The notes beneath the pieces are model-generated. The model made no database searches, was not told where the DNA came from, and worked only from the letters and a program-made list of their open reading frames with translations. From F1-120-MAGs118 sp013360535 (GTDB taxonomy: Bacteria > Planctomycetota > UBA1135 > GCA-002686595), in NCBI GenBank assembly GCA_026647215.1, contig JAPKHC010000004.1, positions 84,353 to 148,352 of the forward strand: a stretch of 64,000 nucleotides of DNA, written 5' to 3'. The translations under genes and the position numbers were made by a program. Positions 8,267-16,317 of this stretch are shown piece after piece (position 1 is the first letter of the stretch; each line of letters starts with the position of its first letter).

Positions 8267-11200
8267 ATGCACCGCGCGCTCCCTGCCCGTTCGATTCCGC
8301 TCGTTCTCGCCGTCGCCACACTGGGGGCCGCCGCCCGCGCCGACCTCGACTTCCCCGACTTCGCCAGCACGAACGGGCTGACGCTGGTTGGCTCGGCGGT
8401 GCGTGTGGGCAACGTGCTGCGGCTCGTGCCCGCGACTGGCAACCTCGCCGGGGGAGCGTGGGCCAACACGAAACAGTCGGTCGCCACGGGCTTCGAGACG
8501 ACGTTCCGCTTCCAGCTCGGCGCCGGAGCGGGAGCCGACGGCTTCGCGTTCGTGCTGCAGAATGGCACCGCCTCGCCGCTGGGTGGCGCGGGGTGCGAGC
8601 TCGGCTACCACGGGCTGGTCAACAGCCTCGCGGTCGAGTTCGACACGTACTCGAACGGCTCGTGCTCGGTCGCGAACGTGAACGACCCCGCCGGAGTGCA
8701 CATCAGCGTGCACACGGGCGGCCCCGGCCCGAACAGCGTGGCCGAGAGCGTCTCGATCGTGAGCTCGACCAGCGTGGCCGACTTCGCCGACGGCGCCGTG
8801 CACGTCGCGCGCGTGCGCTACGCCGCGGGCACACTCTCGATCTTCGTCGACAATCTGGTGCTGCCTGTCGCGAGCGCGCCGCTGCAGCTCGACACGCTGC
8901 TCACGCTCGACAACGGCAAGGCCTGGGTCGGCTTCACGGGCGCGACCGGTGGCCTCGCGGAAGCGCACGACGTACTCGACTGGACCTTCGACGAGACACC
9001 CGCGACCGGCGGCAACCAGCCGCCGTTCCCGCCGACGATCACCGAGCCCGTCGCCAACGGCGCGATCCTCAACGCCGCCGACGTGCACATGGAAACGGCG
9101 CCGTTTGCCGATCCCGACGCGGGCGACCAGCACTTCTGCACGGACTGGGAGATCTGGCTCGCGAGCCCGTCGCAGCGCGTGTGGTCGACGCTCTGCATCC
9201 AAGGGGTCGAGCGCCTGCACACGCACTTGGGCGACGGCGCGTTCGAGAACTCGCACGCCGGCCGCTCGGATCTCCTGCCGTCGACGAACTACGTGCTGCG
9301 CGTGCGCCACTCCGACGACAGCGGCGATCCGCTGACGCGCTGGAGCGCGTGGACGCAGCGCACGTTCTCCACGGGCGCCGCCACGCAGACCTTCGCGCTC
9401 GAACTCGAGGACATCGCCCAGACGCCGCCGCCCGCGTGGCGCATCTCGAGCTCCGGTTCCCCCGCGATCTTCCCGTTCGCCACACAACCCTCGCGCCTGT
9501 CGCTCGAAGCCGCCGCGGGCAACCTGCTGTACGAGCTCGTCGGCGCCGACGGGCTCTCGAACCTGCGCATCGACCATCCCGAGCTCGCGAGCCACGCCGA
9601 CGTGCGCCTGCGTGTCGTCGCTGGATCCTCGGGGCTCTCGCTGCCGGCCACCGAGCTCACGCTGCACGACGCGCACTGCGACGAGCACCGCATCTTCCTC
9701 CCGGCCTTCTCGCTCGCCGCCGGTGCGAGCGCGCAGTGGTGGGTCGCCGCGAGCGGAGCGACATTCCTCGCCTCGAGCGCGCAATCCCAGCCCGTGTTCA
9801 ACCAGCTCGCGCGCTCGCCCAGCCCGCCGTGGAGCGCGCGCCAGCCCGGCTACGAGGTCGAAGTGTTCGCGAGCGGCTTCCAGCTGCCGATCAACATCGC
9901 CTTCGTCCCCGGCGCCAGCCCGCAAGGCCCGGCGACCGCGCCGTTCCTGTACGTGACCGAGCTCTACGGCCGCGTGAAGACCGTGCTGCGCAACCGCACG
10001 GTGATCGAGTACGCGACGGGCCTGCTCAACTTCCCGCCGACGGGCGCGTTCCCCGGCTCCGGCGAGCAGGGTGTCACCGGCCTCGTCGTCGACCCCACGA
10101 GCGGCGACCTGATCGTCGCGATGCTCTACGCCCCGGTCGTCTCGCCGCAGAACCACAACCCCAAGCTCGTGCGCTTCTCGAGCAACGACGGCGGGCGCAC
10201 CATGGCGACCGCGACGACGATCCTCGACATGCCCGGCGAGGTGCAGGGCCAGTCGCACCAGATCTCGAACCTGACGCTGCTCCCCGACGGCACGCTGCTG
10301 TGCCACATGGGCGACGGCTTCGACGCGGCGACCGCGCAGAACCTCAACTCGTTCCGCGGCAAGATCCTGCGCCTCAACCTCGACGGCACGCCCGTCGCGT
10401 CCAATCCGTACTACAACGCGCTCGACGGCATCACGTCGCGTGACTACGTGTACGCCTGGGGCGTGCGCAACCCCTTCGGCGGCGAGTGGCGCGCCGCCGA
10501 CAACTCGCAGTACATGGTCGAGAACGGCCCGAGCGTCGACCGCTTCGCGAAGATCGTGATGGGCCGCAACTACCTGTGGGACGGCAGCGACGCGTCGATG
10601 CAGAACTTCGCGCTGCACAACTGGAGCCCCGCCGCCGGCCCGGTGAACCTCGCCTTCATCCAGCCCGAGACCTTCGGCGGCTCCGGCTTCCCAGCGTCGA
10701 AGTGGGGCCATGCGTTCGTGACCGAATCCGGCCCGACCTACGCCAACGGCCAGAACACGCAGGGCAAGCGCATCACCGAGTGGATCCTCGACGCCAACGG
10801 TGCGCTCGTCGCCGGGCCGCTGCCCTTCGTCGAGTACTCCGGCTATCGCCGCGCGACCGCCTGCGGCCTCGAAGCCGGTCCCGACGGGCTCTACTTCACC
10901 GACCTGTACGCCGACGAAGGTGGAGCGGCGCCCGTAACTGGCGCCAACCTGCTGCGCATCCACTACCGCACGCCGATCGACTGCAACGGCAACGGCACGG
11001 ACGACGCCTGCGACCTGATCACCGGCACGAGCGTCGACAGCGACCTCAACGGCAACCCCGACGAGTGCGACTGCCTCGGAACGCGCTACTGCATCGCGCT
11101 GCAGAACAGCCAAGGTTGCTTGCCTGTGATCTCCGCCACGGGCGCGGCGACGCTCGGCGCCCCCGACGACTTCGTCGTGCGCGCCACGAACGTCCTCAAC

Positions 11201-11497
11201 AACCGCCAAGGCCTCCTGATGTGGGGCACGAGCCCCACGTTCGCTCCGCTCGGCGCTGGCGTGCGTTGCGTCGGCGCCCCGCTCCGCCGCATGCCCGTCC
11301 AATCCTCGGGCGGTTCCCCCAGCGGCAACGACTGCTCCGGCTCCTACGCGCAGGCCTTCGACGACTCGATCCTCGCTTCGAACGGCTTCCTCGCGGGCCA
11401 GCTGCTCTTCTTCCAGTGGTGGTCGCGCGACAACGGTTATGCGCCGCCGAACAACTTCGGGCTGAGCGACGCGTTGCGCGTCATGGTTTGCCCCTAG
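8267..11497 (+). CDS. Secreted lectin / PQQ-type sugar dehydrogenase-like protein
   Basis: A 1076-residue exported protein with at least four modules. After a signal peptide (VLAVATLGAAARA), residues about 25-245 form an L-type (legume-like) lectin domain, with GADGFAFVLQN and LAVEFDTYSN. A Fn3-like part (about 248-370) and an unassigned beta region follow. Residues about 529-900 resemble the soluble quinoprotein glucose dehydrogenase propeller (FLYVTELYGRVKTVL, GEQGVTGLVVDP, WGVRNPFGGEW). Then comes a calcium-type DCNGNGTDDACD / SDLNGNPDECD repeat (about 905-938), and the shared four-cysteine C-terminal domain (941-1076). It probably binds and perhaps oxidises extracellular carbohydrate. PQQ ligands were not verified. 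It is convergent with the next gene, 54 nt away. Confidence 0.85.
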   Translation: MHRALPARSIPLVLAVATLGAAARADLDFPDFASTNGLTLVGSAVRVGNVLRLVPATGNLAGGAWANTKQSVATGFETTFRFQLGAGAGADGFAFVLQNGTASPLGGAGCELGYHGLVNSLAVEFDTYSNGSCSVANVNDPAGVHISVHTGGPGPNSVAESVSIVSSTSVADFADGAVHVARVRYAAGTLSIFVDNLVLPVASAPLQLDTLLTLDNGKAWVGFTGATGGLAEAHDVLDWTFDETPATGGNQPPFPPTITEPVANGAILNAADVHMETAPFADPDAGDQHFCTDWEIWLASPSQRVWSTLCIQGVERLHTHLGDGAFENSHAGRSDLLPSTNYVLRVRHSDDSGDPLTRWSAWTQRTFSTGAATQTFALELEDIAQTPPPAWRISSSGSPAIFPFATQPSRLSLEAAAGNLLYELVGADGLSNLRIDHPELASHADVRLRVVAGSSGLSLPATELTLHDAHCDEHRIFLPAFSLAAGASAQWWVAASGATFLASSAQSQPVFNQLARSPSPPWSARQPGYEVEVFASGFQLPINIAFVPGASPQGPATAPFLYVTELYGRVKTVLRNRTVIEYATGLLNFPPTGAFPGSGEQGVTGLVVDPTSGDLIVAMLYAPVVSPQNHNPKLVRFSSNDGGRTMATATTILDMPGEVQGQSHQISNLTLLPDGTLLCHMGDGFDAATAQNLNSFRGKILRLNLDGTPVASNPYYNALDGITSRDYVYAWGVRNPFGGEWRAADNSQYMVENGPSVDRFAKIVMGRNYLWDGSDASMQNFALHNWSPAAGPVNLAFIQPETFGGSGFPASKWGHAFVTESGPTYANGQNTQGKRITEWILDANGALVAGPLPFVEYSGYRRATACGLEAGPDGLYFTDLYADEGGAAPVTGANLLRIHYRTPIDCNGNGTDDACDLITGTSVDSDLNGNPDECDCLGTRYCIALQNSQGCLPVISATGAATLGAPDDFVVRATNVLNNRQGLLMWGTSPTFAPLGAGVRCVGAPLRRMPVQSSGGSPSGNDCSGSYAQAFDDSILASNGFLAGQLLFFQWWSRDNGYAPPNNFGLSDALRVMVCP

Positions 11498-11551
11498 GAA
11501 CAGCGCTAGGCGAGCCGAACACGGCGTTCTTCCGGCTCCACAGGAGGCTCG

Positions 11552-13624
11552 CTACCGCGCCGGAGCGAGCGACCGCAGCAGGCGATCGGCCTCGGCGGAG
11601 ACGTCGTCAGGGCGCGCAGGCTGCGCGAGGCGCTGCAGGAGAGCGCGACCTCGCGCGGCGAGAGCGGCGTCGGCGCCCGTGGCGGCTTCGCGCGCGATGG
11701 CGAGCGCGCGCGAGCGGTCGTAGGCGTCGAACTGCTGTTCGAGCACGTCGAGCTCGAGCGTGAGCGCCTCGGACACGCGGCCGGACTGGCGCAGCTCGCT
11801 CGCCCACAGGATGCGCACGAGCGGATCGGAAGCGTCGGTGTTCCACGCGCTCTCGATGACACGGCGACGGCCGGCGGAGTCGCCCTGACGATCGAACCAC
11901 ACCGCACGCAGGCGCACGAGCTCCGCTGAACGCACGCCGATCGCCTCGGCGGCATCGAGGCTCGCGCCGATGCGCTCGAGCGCCGCGGCGCGCTCCGCTC
12001 CCACGGAGTCGCGCATGTCGCGCAGCTCGATCCCGGCGAGCTTTTCGAGCGCCACGAGGCGCTGGCGCTTCCAGTCCTCGCGGAACGGCAGCACGCTCGC
12101 GGCCGTCTCGCCCCGTTTCGCGAACTCGATCGCCGCGCGGTACCGCTCGCGGGCCTTCGCACCGTCGCCGACACGTTCCGAGACGCCGCCGGCAGCGAGC
12201 GCCGCCTGCGCGTAGCTCTCCAGCAAGTCCTCGGGCGGCACGTTCGTGCCCGGCACGTGCACTTCCGGCGTCGCGAGCGCACGTTCGTACAGCTCGAGCG
12301 CACGTCCCGGCGCCTCGTTCTCGAGCTCACGCGCGAGGTCGAGCAGCTCGTAGGCCGACTGAGGAGCGCGCGCGGCCTGCGACTCGAGCAGCGCGCGCGC
12401 GTCCTTCCACTTGGCGGTCTCGCTCCACGCGACGAGCGCGAGCACCGGCCCGCAGGCGATCGCCAGCGCGATGGACAGCGCGCGCCCGAGGATTCCACGT
12501 TCCCACGCCCGACCGATCCCGAGCGCCATCACGAACGTGAGCCCGATCAGCCCCGGCGCGAGGAACCGCGACGCGGCGATCGCTCCCGTCGGAACGAGCA
12601 CGTTCGAGGTCGGAAACCACGCGACGAGAAACCACGCGAGCCCGAACGCGACGGCGCGCGAGCCGCGTTTCCATGCGAACAGCGCACCGGCGCCGAGCGC
12701 GAGAAACGTTGCGAAACCCGCCAGCGCGCGCGGGTCCGCGAAACTCTCAGCCGGCGGCACGTCCTGAAAGCCGACGACCGCGAGCTGCTTCCACGGCGCG
12801 ACAAGGATCCTGAGGGACCAGCTCGAGAAGGCCGCGAAGGCCGACGCGAGCCGCGCCATCAACGGAAATCCCGCGTGAACGGGGTCATCCGCGCTCGCCA
12901 GCGTTCCGATCGCCGCGAGCCGGAGCGCGAGCGCGAGCGCAATTCCCGTCGCCGTCGCCAGACCCGCGCACAACATGCGCTTCCCACGCTCCTCCTGCGT
13001 CTCGCGCAGAAGCTCGAACAGCAGCGCGAGCGGCACGACGAGCACTCCCGACTCCTTCGAGAGTACCGCCAACGCTGCGAGCACGGCCGCTGCACCGAGC
13101 TTCCCAATCGTCTGTCGCCCCGCGAGAACGAGCGCCGCCGCCGTCGACACCACGTTCGCGAGATTGTCCGCGAGCCCGACCTGCCCCCCCGCGAGCTCGG
13201 CATGGATCGGGTGCACGGCCGCAAACACGGCCGCACAGGCCGCGATCGTCTCCGCCTTGCTGGCGCCCGCGAGCAACTTCCTGAGCAGCTCGAAACGCAG
13301 CATCGCGAGCAGCCCGAGCAGCGTGACGTTGACGAACGCGATCGCTCCGGGCCCGAGCGCCTTCAACGCCGCGAGCAAGACCAGCGGAATCGGCCGGTAC
13401 AAGCCGCCCGGCCGTCCCGTGCCTTCCCACCAGTCGAGCCCTGCGATGCGCAGCGGCTCGAACGGCTCGAGCAGAGGGTTGTCGCGGACGACGATCGCGC
13501 CATCGAGCACGTAGTCGCCGCCGAACGCGGGCCAGTACGCGAGGAACGCGAACGCGGCAACCAGCGCACGCGCCTTCCATCCCCACGCGTCGCGCTTCGC
13601 TCCCTCGCTCGTCGGGCTCGACAT
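11552..13624 (-). CDS. TMTC-like membrane protein with TPR tail
   Basis: A 690-residue protein. The first 410 residues hold about ten membrane segments with hallmarks of the GT-C fold seen in TMTC-type O-mannosyltransferases and bacterial relatives: FAFLAYWPAFGGDYVLDG, a GGLYRPIPLVLL loop, HPIHAE followed by GQVGLADNLANVV, and LSKESGVLVVPLALL. From about 410 to the end it is helical, with degenerate TPR-like units (YELLDLARELENEAPGRALE, AALAAGGVSERVGDGAKARE). It probably glycosylates exported proteins or otherwise acts on lipid-linked sugars at the membrane. The exact activity is inferred. The start lies 18 nt after the stop of the YhhQ-like gene, so the two are likely co-transcribed. Confidence 0.75.
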   Translation of the reverse strand: MSSPTSEGAKRDAWGWKARALVAAFAFLAYWPAFGGDYVLDGAIVVRDNPLLEPFEPLRIAGLDWWEGTGRPGGLYRPIPLVLLAALKALGPGAIAFVNVTLLGLLAMLRFELLRKLLAGASKAETIAACAAVFAAVHPIHAELAGGQVGLADNLANVVSTAAALVLAGRQTIGKLGAAAVLAALAVLSKESGVLVVPLALLFELLRETQEERGKRMLCAGLATATGIALALALRLAAIGTLASADDPVHAGFPLMARLASAFAAFSSWSLRILVAPWKQLAVVGFQDVPPAESFADPRALAGFATFLALGAGALFAWKRGSRAVAFGLAWFLVAWFPTSNVLVPTGAIAASRFLAPGLIGLTFVMALGIGRAWERGILGRALSIALAIACGPVLALVAWSETAKWKDARALLESQAARAPQSAYELLDLARELENEAPGRALELYERALATPEVHVPGTNVPPEDLLESYAQAALAAGGVSERVGDGAKARERYRAAIEFAKRGETAASVLPFREDWKRQRLVALEKLAGIELRDMRDSVGAERAAALERIGASLDAAEAIGVRSAELVRLRAVWFDRQGDSAGRRRVIESAWNTDASDPLVRILWASELRQSGRVSEALTLELDVLEQQFDAYDRSRALAIAREAATGADAALAARGRALLQRLAQPARPDDVSAEADRLLRSLAPAR

Positions 13625-13642
13625 CGGGAAGAAGATACCGCG

Positions 13643-14419
13643 CTACTGCGGATCTTCGGGGTGCGCCTCGCTCGCGAGCTGCGCGGCCTCTTCCTTGCCG
13701 AGCCACGCCACCACCAGCCCGCGCACGAAGTACAGGAGCGGCGTCATCACGACCGCGAGCGCGAACTTGTACACGTAATTGGTGAGCGCGATGCGGCCCG
13801 CGGCTCCCGCCTCCATGTGCGGATCTCCCGCGAGCGCCGGCAGCACGTAGAACGCGAGGTAGATCACGACCAGCGTGTCGAGCAGCTGGCTCACGACCGT
13901 GCTGCCTTGCGCGCGCAGCCAGATCATCTTTCCGCCCGTCTTCCGGCGCAGCCACGAGAACACCGCGACATCGACGAACTGCGCGAACGCGAAGGCGACC
14001 AGGCTCGCGACGGTGATCGTCCACGTCGCGCCGAAAGCGATCTCGTAGGCGCGGTGCGCCGTCTCGGAGTCGAGTCCGGGAGTGAAGCTCACGGTCCGCG
14101 CCTTCGCCGACGCGACGACGACCGGCTGCAGCACGAGGTTGACCGCGATCGCGAGCCACGTGAACGAGCGCACGATGCGCCGTCCGAAGTACTCGTTGAC
14201 GATGTCGGTCAGCACGAACGTCAGCGGGAAGGCGAGGATGCCCGCGGTCGCGACGAACGTCTCGCCCTCGAGCCCGAGGTGCTTCGGTGCCAGCCCGAAC
14301 AGCGTGAACTCCCACAGCTTGTTGCCGAGGAAGTTCGCGGCGACGAAGAAGCCCGTGAAGAGCGCGAGCGAGGCGAGCAGCAAGGTCTCGCGGCGGGAGC
14401 CGGCGCGGCTGGTTTCCAT
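13643..14419 (-). CDS. yhhQ: Queuosine precursor transporter family (YhhQ/VUT)
   Basis: A 258-residue membrane protein from the ATG at 14419 (a GTG three codons upstream is also possible). About six membrane segments are visible. AANFLGNKLWEFTLFG, ILAFPLTFVLTDIVNEYFGR and AQGSTVVSQLLDTLVVIYLA are typical of the YhhQ/VUT family, whose E. coli member imports 7-deazaguanine precursors for queuosine synthesis. The loop after the second helix is longer than in E. coli. It is the first gene of a probable two-gene unit with the TMTC-like gene. The pairing has no obvious functional logic. Confidence 0.85.
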   Translation of the reverse strand: METSRAGSRRETLLLASLALFTGFFVAANFLGNKLWEFTLFGLAPKHLGLEGETFVATAGILAFPLTFVLTDIVNEYFGRRIVRSFTWLAIAVNLVLQPVVVASAKARTVSFTPGLDSETAHRAYEIAFGATWTITVASLVAFAFAQFVDVAVFSWLRRKTGGKMIWLRAQGSTVVSQLLDTLVVIYLAFYVLPALAGDPHMEAGAAGRIALTNYVYKFALAVVMTPLLYFVRGLVVAWLGKEEAAQLASEAHPEDPQ

Positions 14420-14493
14420 CGCTCGCACGGTACGGCGCTCGCGGCGCGAGGACCAGCCACGGCGGCTTCGCGCCCGCTATCCTCTGCGCTCGC

Positions 14494-15492
14494 ATGAATC
14501 GCCTTCCGCTCGCCCCGCTGCTCCTCGCTCTCGCCGCCTGCAGCGAGGCCCCCGCAGGAAACCCCGTGCCGACACCGGACGCACGAACGGCCAACCCGAC
14601 GAGCGACGCCGCGGAGACGTCGACGCCAGCTTCCGCCGAGGTTCGCGGCGCACCGACCGAGATCGTCGCGCCCACACCGCTCGCGGACCTGCACGAGGGC
14701 AAGCTCCAGACCTTCCGCCAGTCCGACGGCTTCTTCACGTTCCAGATGCCGGCCGGATGGAGCGCCGAGGAGCAGCCGCAGGCGATCGCGATCAACCCCG
14801 GGCTCAAGGAAGGCGACACGCTCGACGCCGTGATCCTCGTCAGCTTCGGCGAGCTCGCCGAGGACGAGCGCGGCCAGACGATCGAGTCGATCCTGGGCGC
14901 GAAGGAGAGCCAGCTGATCTCCGGCTTCTCCGAGCTGGGCGTGCGCCTCGAGCGTGCCTCCGCGGTGCCGACGCGCATCGGCGTCAAGGACCTCGCGGGC
15001 GCCGAGCAGCTGTGGCGCGGCGACGCCGGAGGACAGGCGGTGACGCTGTGGGTCGGCGCGATCGTGCAGCGCGAGTACTACTTCGCCGTCGTCGCGCTCG
15101 TCGTCGACGCGAGCTCGAAGCGCTTCCTGCCCGGTGCGCGGCGCATCCTCGCCAGCGTCGAGCCGAAGGCGCCCGTGCGCGATCGCGACGCCGAAGCCGA
15201 GCTTTCCGGGCTGGAATTCGCGGCCAGCACGGACTTCGGCGGCGGCGGCTCGATCCACACCGTGTACGAGTTCGGCGGCGACGGCAGCGTGTCGCGCCGC
15301 ACGATGACCAGCGGTTCCTTCGGCCTCGACGGCTCCGTGGGCGGCGAGTCGATCGCGCGCGGCACGTACATGGTCGTCGGCCCCCTCGTGTACCTGCAGT
15401 TCGGCGATGGACAGGAAGTCGCGCGGCTCTCCCGCGCCGGACGGCGCATCGACGCCCTGCAGTTCGGCAACAAGCGCCACGCGCGCCTGTAG
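14494..15492 (+). CDS. Hypothetical lipoprotein upstream of the sigma factor
   Basis: A 332-residue protein with a lipoprotein signal (LLLALAACSE, lipid-modified Cys16) and a Pro/Thr/Ala-rich linker to about residue 65. The body has two parts: an alpha/beta region (about 70-225, with FFTFQMPAGWSAEEQ and a repeated VILVSFGELAEDER pattern) and a C-terminal beta-rich region (about 230-332, with IHTVYEFGGDGSVSRR) that recalls small lipocalin-like modules. I do not recognise the family. It ends 8 nt before the sigma factor start, so it is probably co-transcribed and could be a sensor or target for the sigma-kinase pair. That role is inference from position only. Confidence 0.75.
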   Translation: MNRLPLAPLLLALAACSEAPAGNPVPTPDARTANPTSDAAETSTPASAEVRGAPTEIVAPTPLADLHEGKLQTFRQSDGFFTFQMPAGWSAEEQPQAIAINPGLKEGDTLDAVILVSFGELAEDERGQTIESILGAKESQLISGFSELGVRLERASAVPTRIGVKDLAGAEQLWRGDAGGQAVTLWVGAIVQREYYFAVVALVVDASSKRFLPGARRILASVEPKAPVRDRDAEAELSGLEFAASTDFGGGGSIHTVYEFGGDGSVSRRTMTSGSFGLDGSVGGESIARGTYMVVGPLVYLQFGDGQEVARLSRAGRRIDALQFGNKRHARL

Positions 15493-15500
15493 CGCTCCCG

Positions 15501-16241
15501 ATGAGCTCGTCCCACGACGCCAGCAGCGGCCGAGCGCAGTTCCTCACGACACGCTGGAGCCTCGTCGCGTCGCTGACGCAACCCGACCCGCCGCGGGCGC
15601 GGGCCGCGCTGACGGAGCTGTGCGAGCTGTACTGGACGCCCCTGTACGCGTTCCTGCGCCGCCGCGGCCTCGACTCGCACGCGGCAGCCGACACGGTGCA
15701 AGGATTCTTCGCGGAGCTCGTGGAAAAGCGCAACTTCGGCGAGCTCTCGGCGGACCGCGGCCGCTTCCGCTCCTTCCTGCTCGCGGCGCTCTCGCACCAC
15801 CTGTCGCACGAACGCGCGCGCGCCGGCGCCCTCAAGCGCGGTGGCGGCGCGAGCATCGTCTCGATCGATCCGGTCGACGCGGACGAGCGCCTGCAGGTCG
15901 CCACCACGGGCGAGCTCACGCCCGAGCACGCCTTCGAGCGCGAGTGGGCGCTCTCGCTGCTCGCCCGCGCGCTCGCCGCCGTGCGCGCCGACTTCGAGGC
16001 CGACGGGAAGCTCGAGCTCTTCACCCTGCTGCGGCCCGCCCTGCAGGGCGCCGAGCTCTCCGACGTCGCCGGAATCGCGCTCGCGGCCGGCATGACCGAA
16101 GGTGCCGTCCGGGTGGCCGCGACCCGCCTGCGCAAGCGCTACCGCGAGGCCCTGCGCGCCCTGATCCGCGACACCGTCGAACACGACAGCGACGTCGACT
16201 CCGAGATCGCCGACCTGTTCCGCGCGCTCGGCGGGCGCTGA
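15501..16241 (+). CDS. ECF-type RNA polymerase sigma factor
   Basis: A 246-residue sigma-70 family factor of the extracytoplasmic-function type typical of planctomycetes. Region 2 is at about 27-110 (LYWTPLYAFLRRRGLDSHAA, QGFFAELVEKRNFG, FRSFLLAALSHHLSHERA). Region 4 is at about 170-230 (LSDVAGIALAAGMTEGAVRV followed by an Arg-rich helix). The linker is longer than in textbook ECFs. The ATG at 15501 starts just before the conserved FLTTRWSLV segment. It lies 8 nt after the lipoprotein and 76 nt before the Ser/Thr kinase. In planctomycetes, ECF factors adjacent to such kinases are a known class thought to be controlled by phosphorylation rather than by a conventional anti-sigma factor. Confidence 0.9.
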   Translation: MSSSHDASSGRAQFLTTRWSLVASLTQPDPPRARAALTELCELYWTPLYAFLRRRGLDSHAAADTVQGFFAELVEKRNFGELSADRGRFRSFLLAALSHHLSHERARAGALKRGGGASIVSIDPVDADERLQVATTGELTPEHAFEREWALSLLARALAAVRADFEADGKLELFTLLRPALQGAELSDVAGIALAAGMTEGAVRVAATRLRKRYREALRALIRDTVEHDSDVDSEIADLFRALGGR

Positions 16242-16317
16242 AGCCGCTCCATCGGCCGGATTCGCTGTAACGTTGCCCGGCGAACAGGTCTTTCGCGGTC
16301 GAGAGAGGACCTGAACC

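Noticed and set aside
6321..8321. A 666-codon minus-strand frame opposite the DUF4382-like gene
   Set aside because: Low-complexity Arg/Asp/Val composition with no recognisable domain; the plus strand has a signal peptide and family matches.
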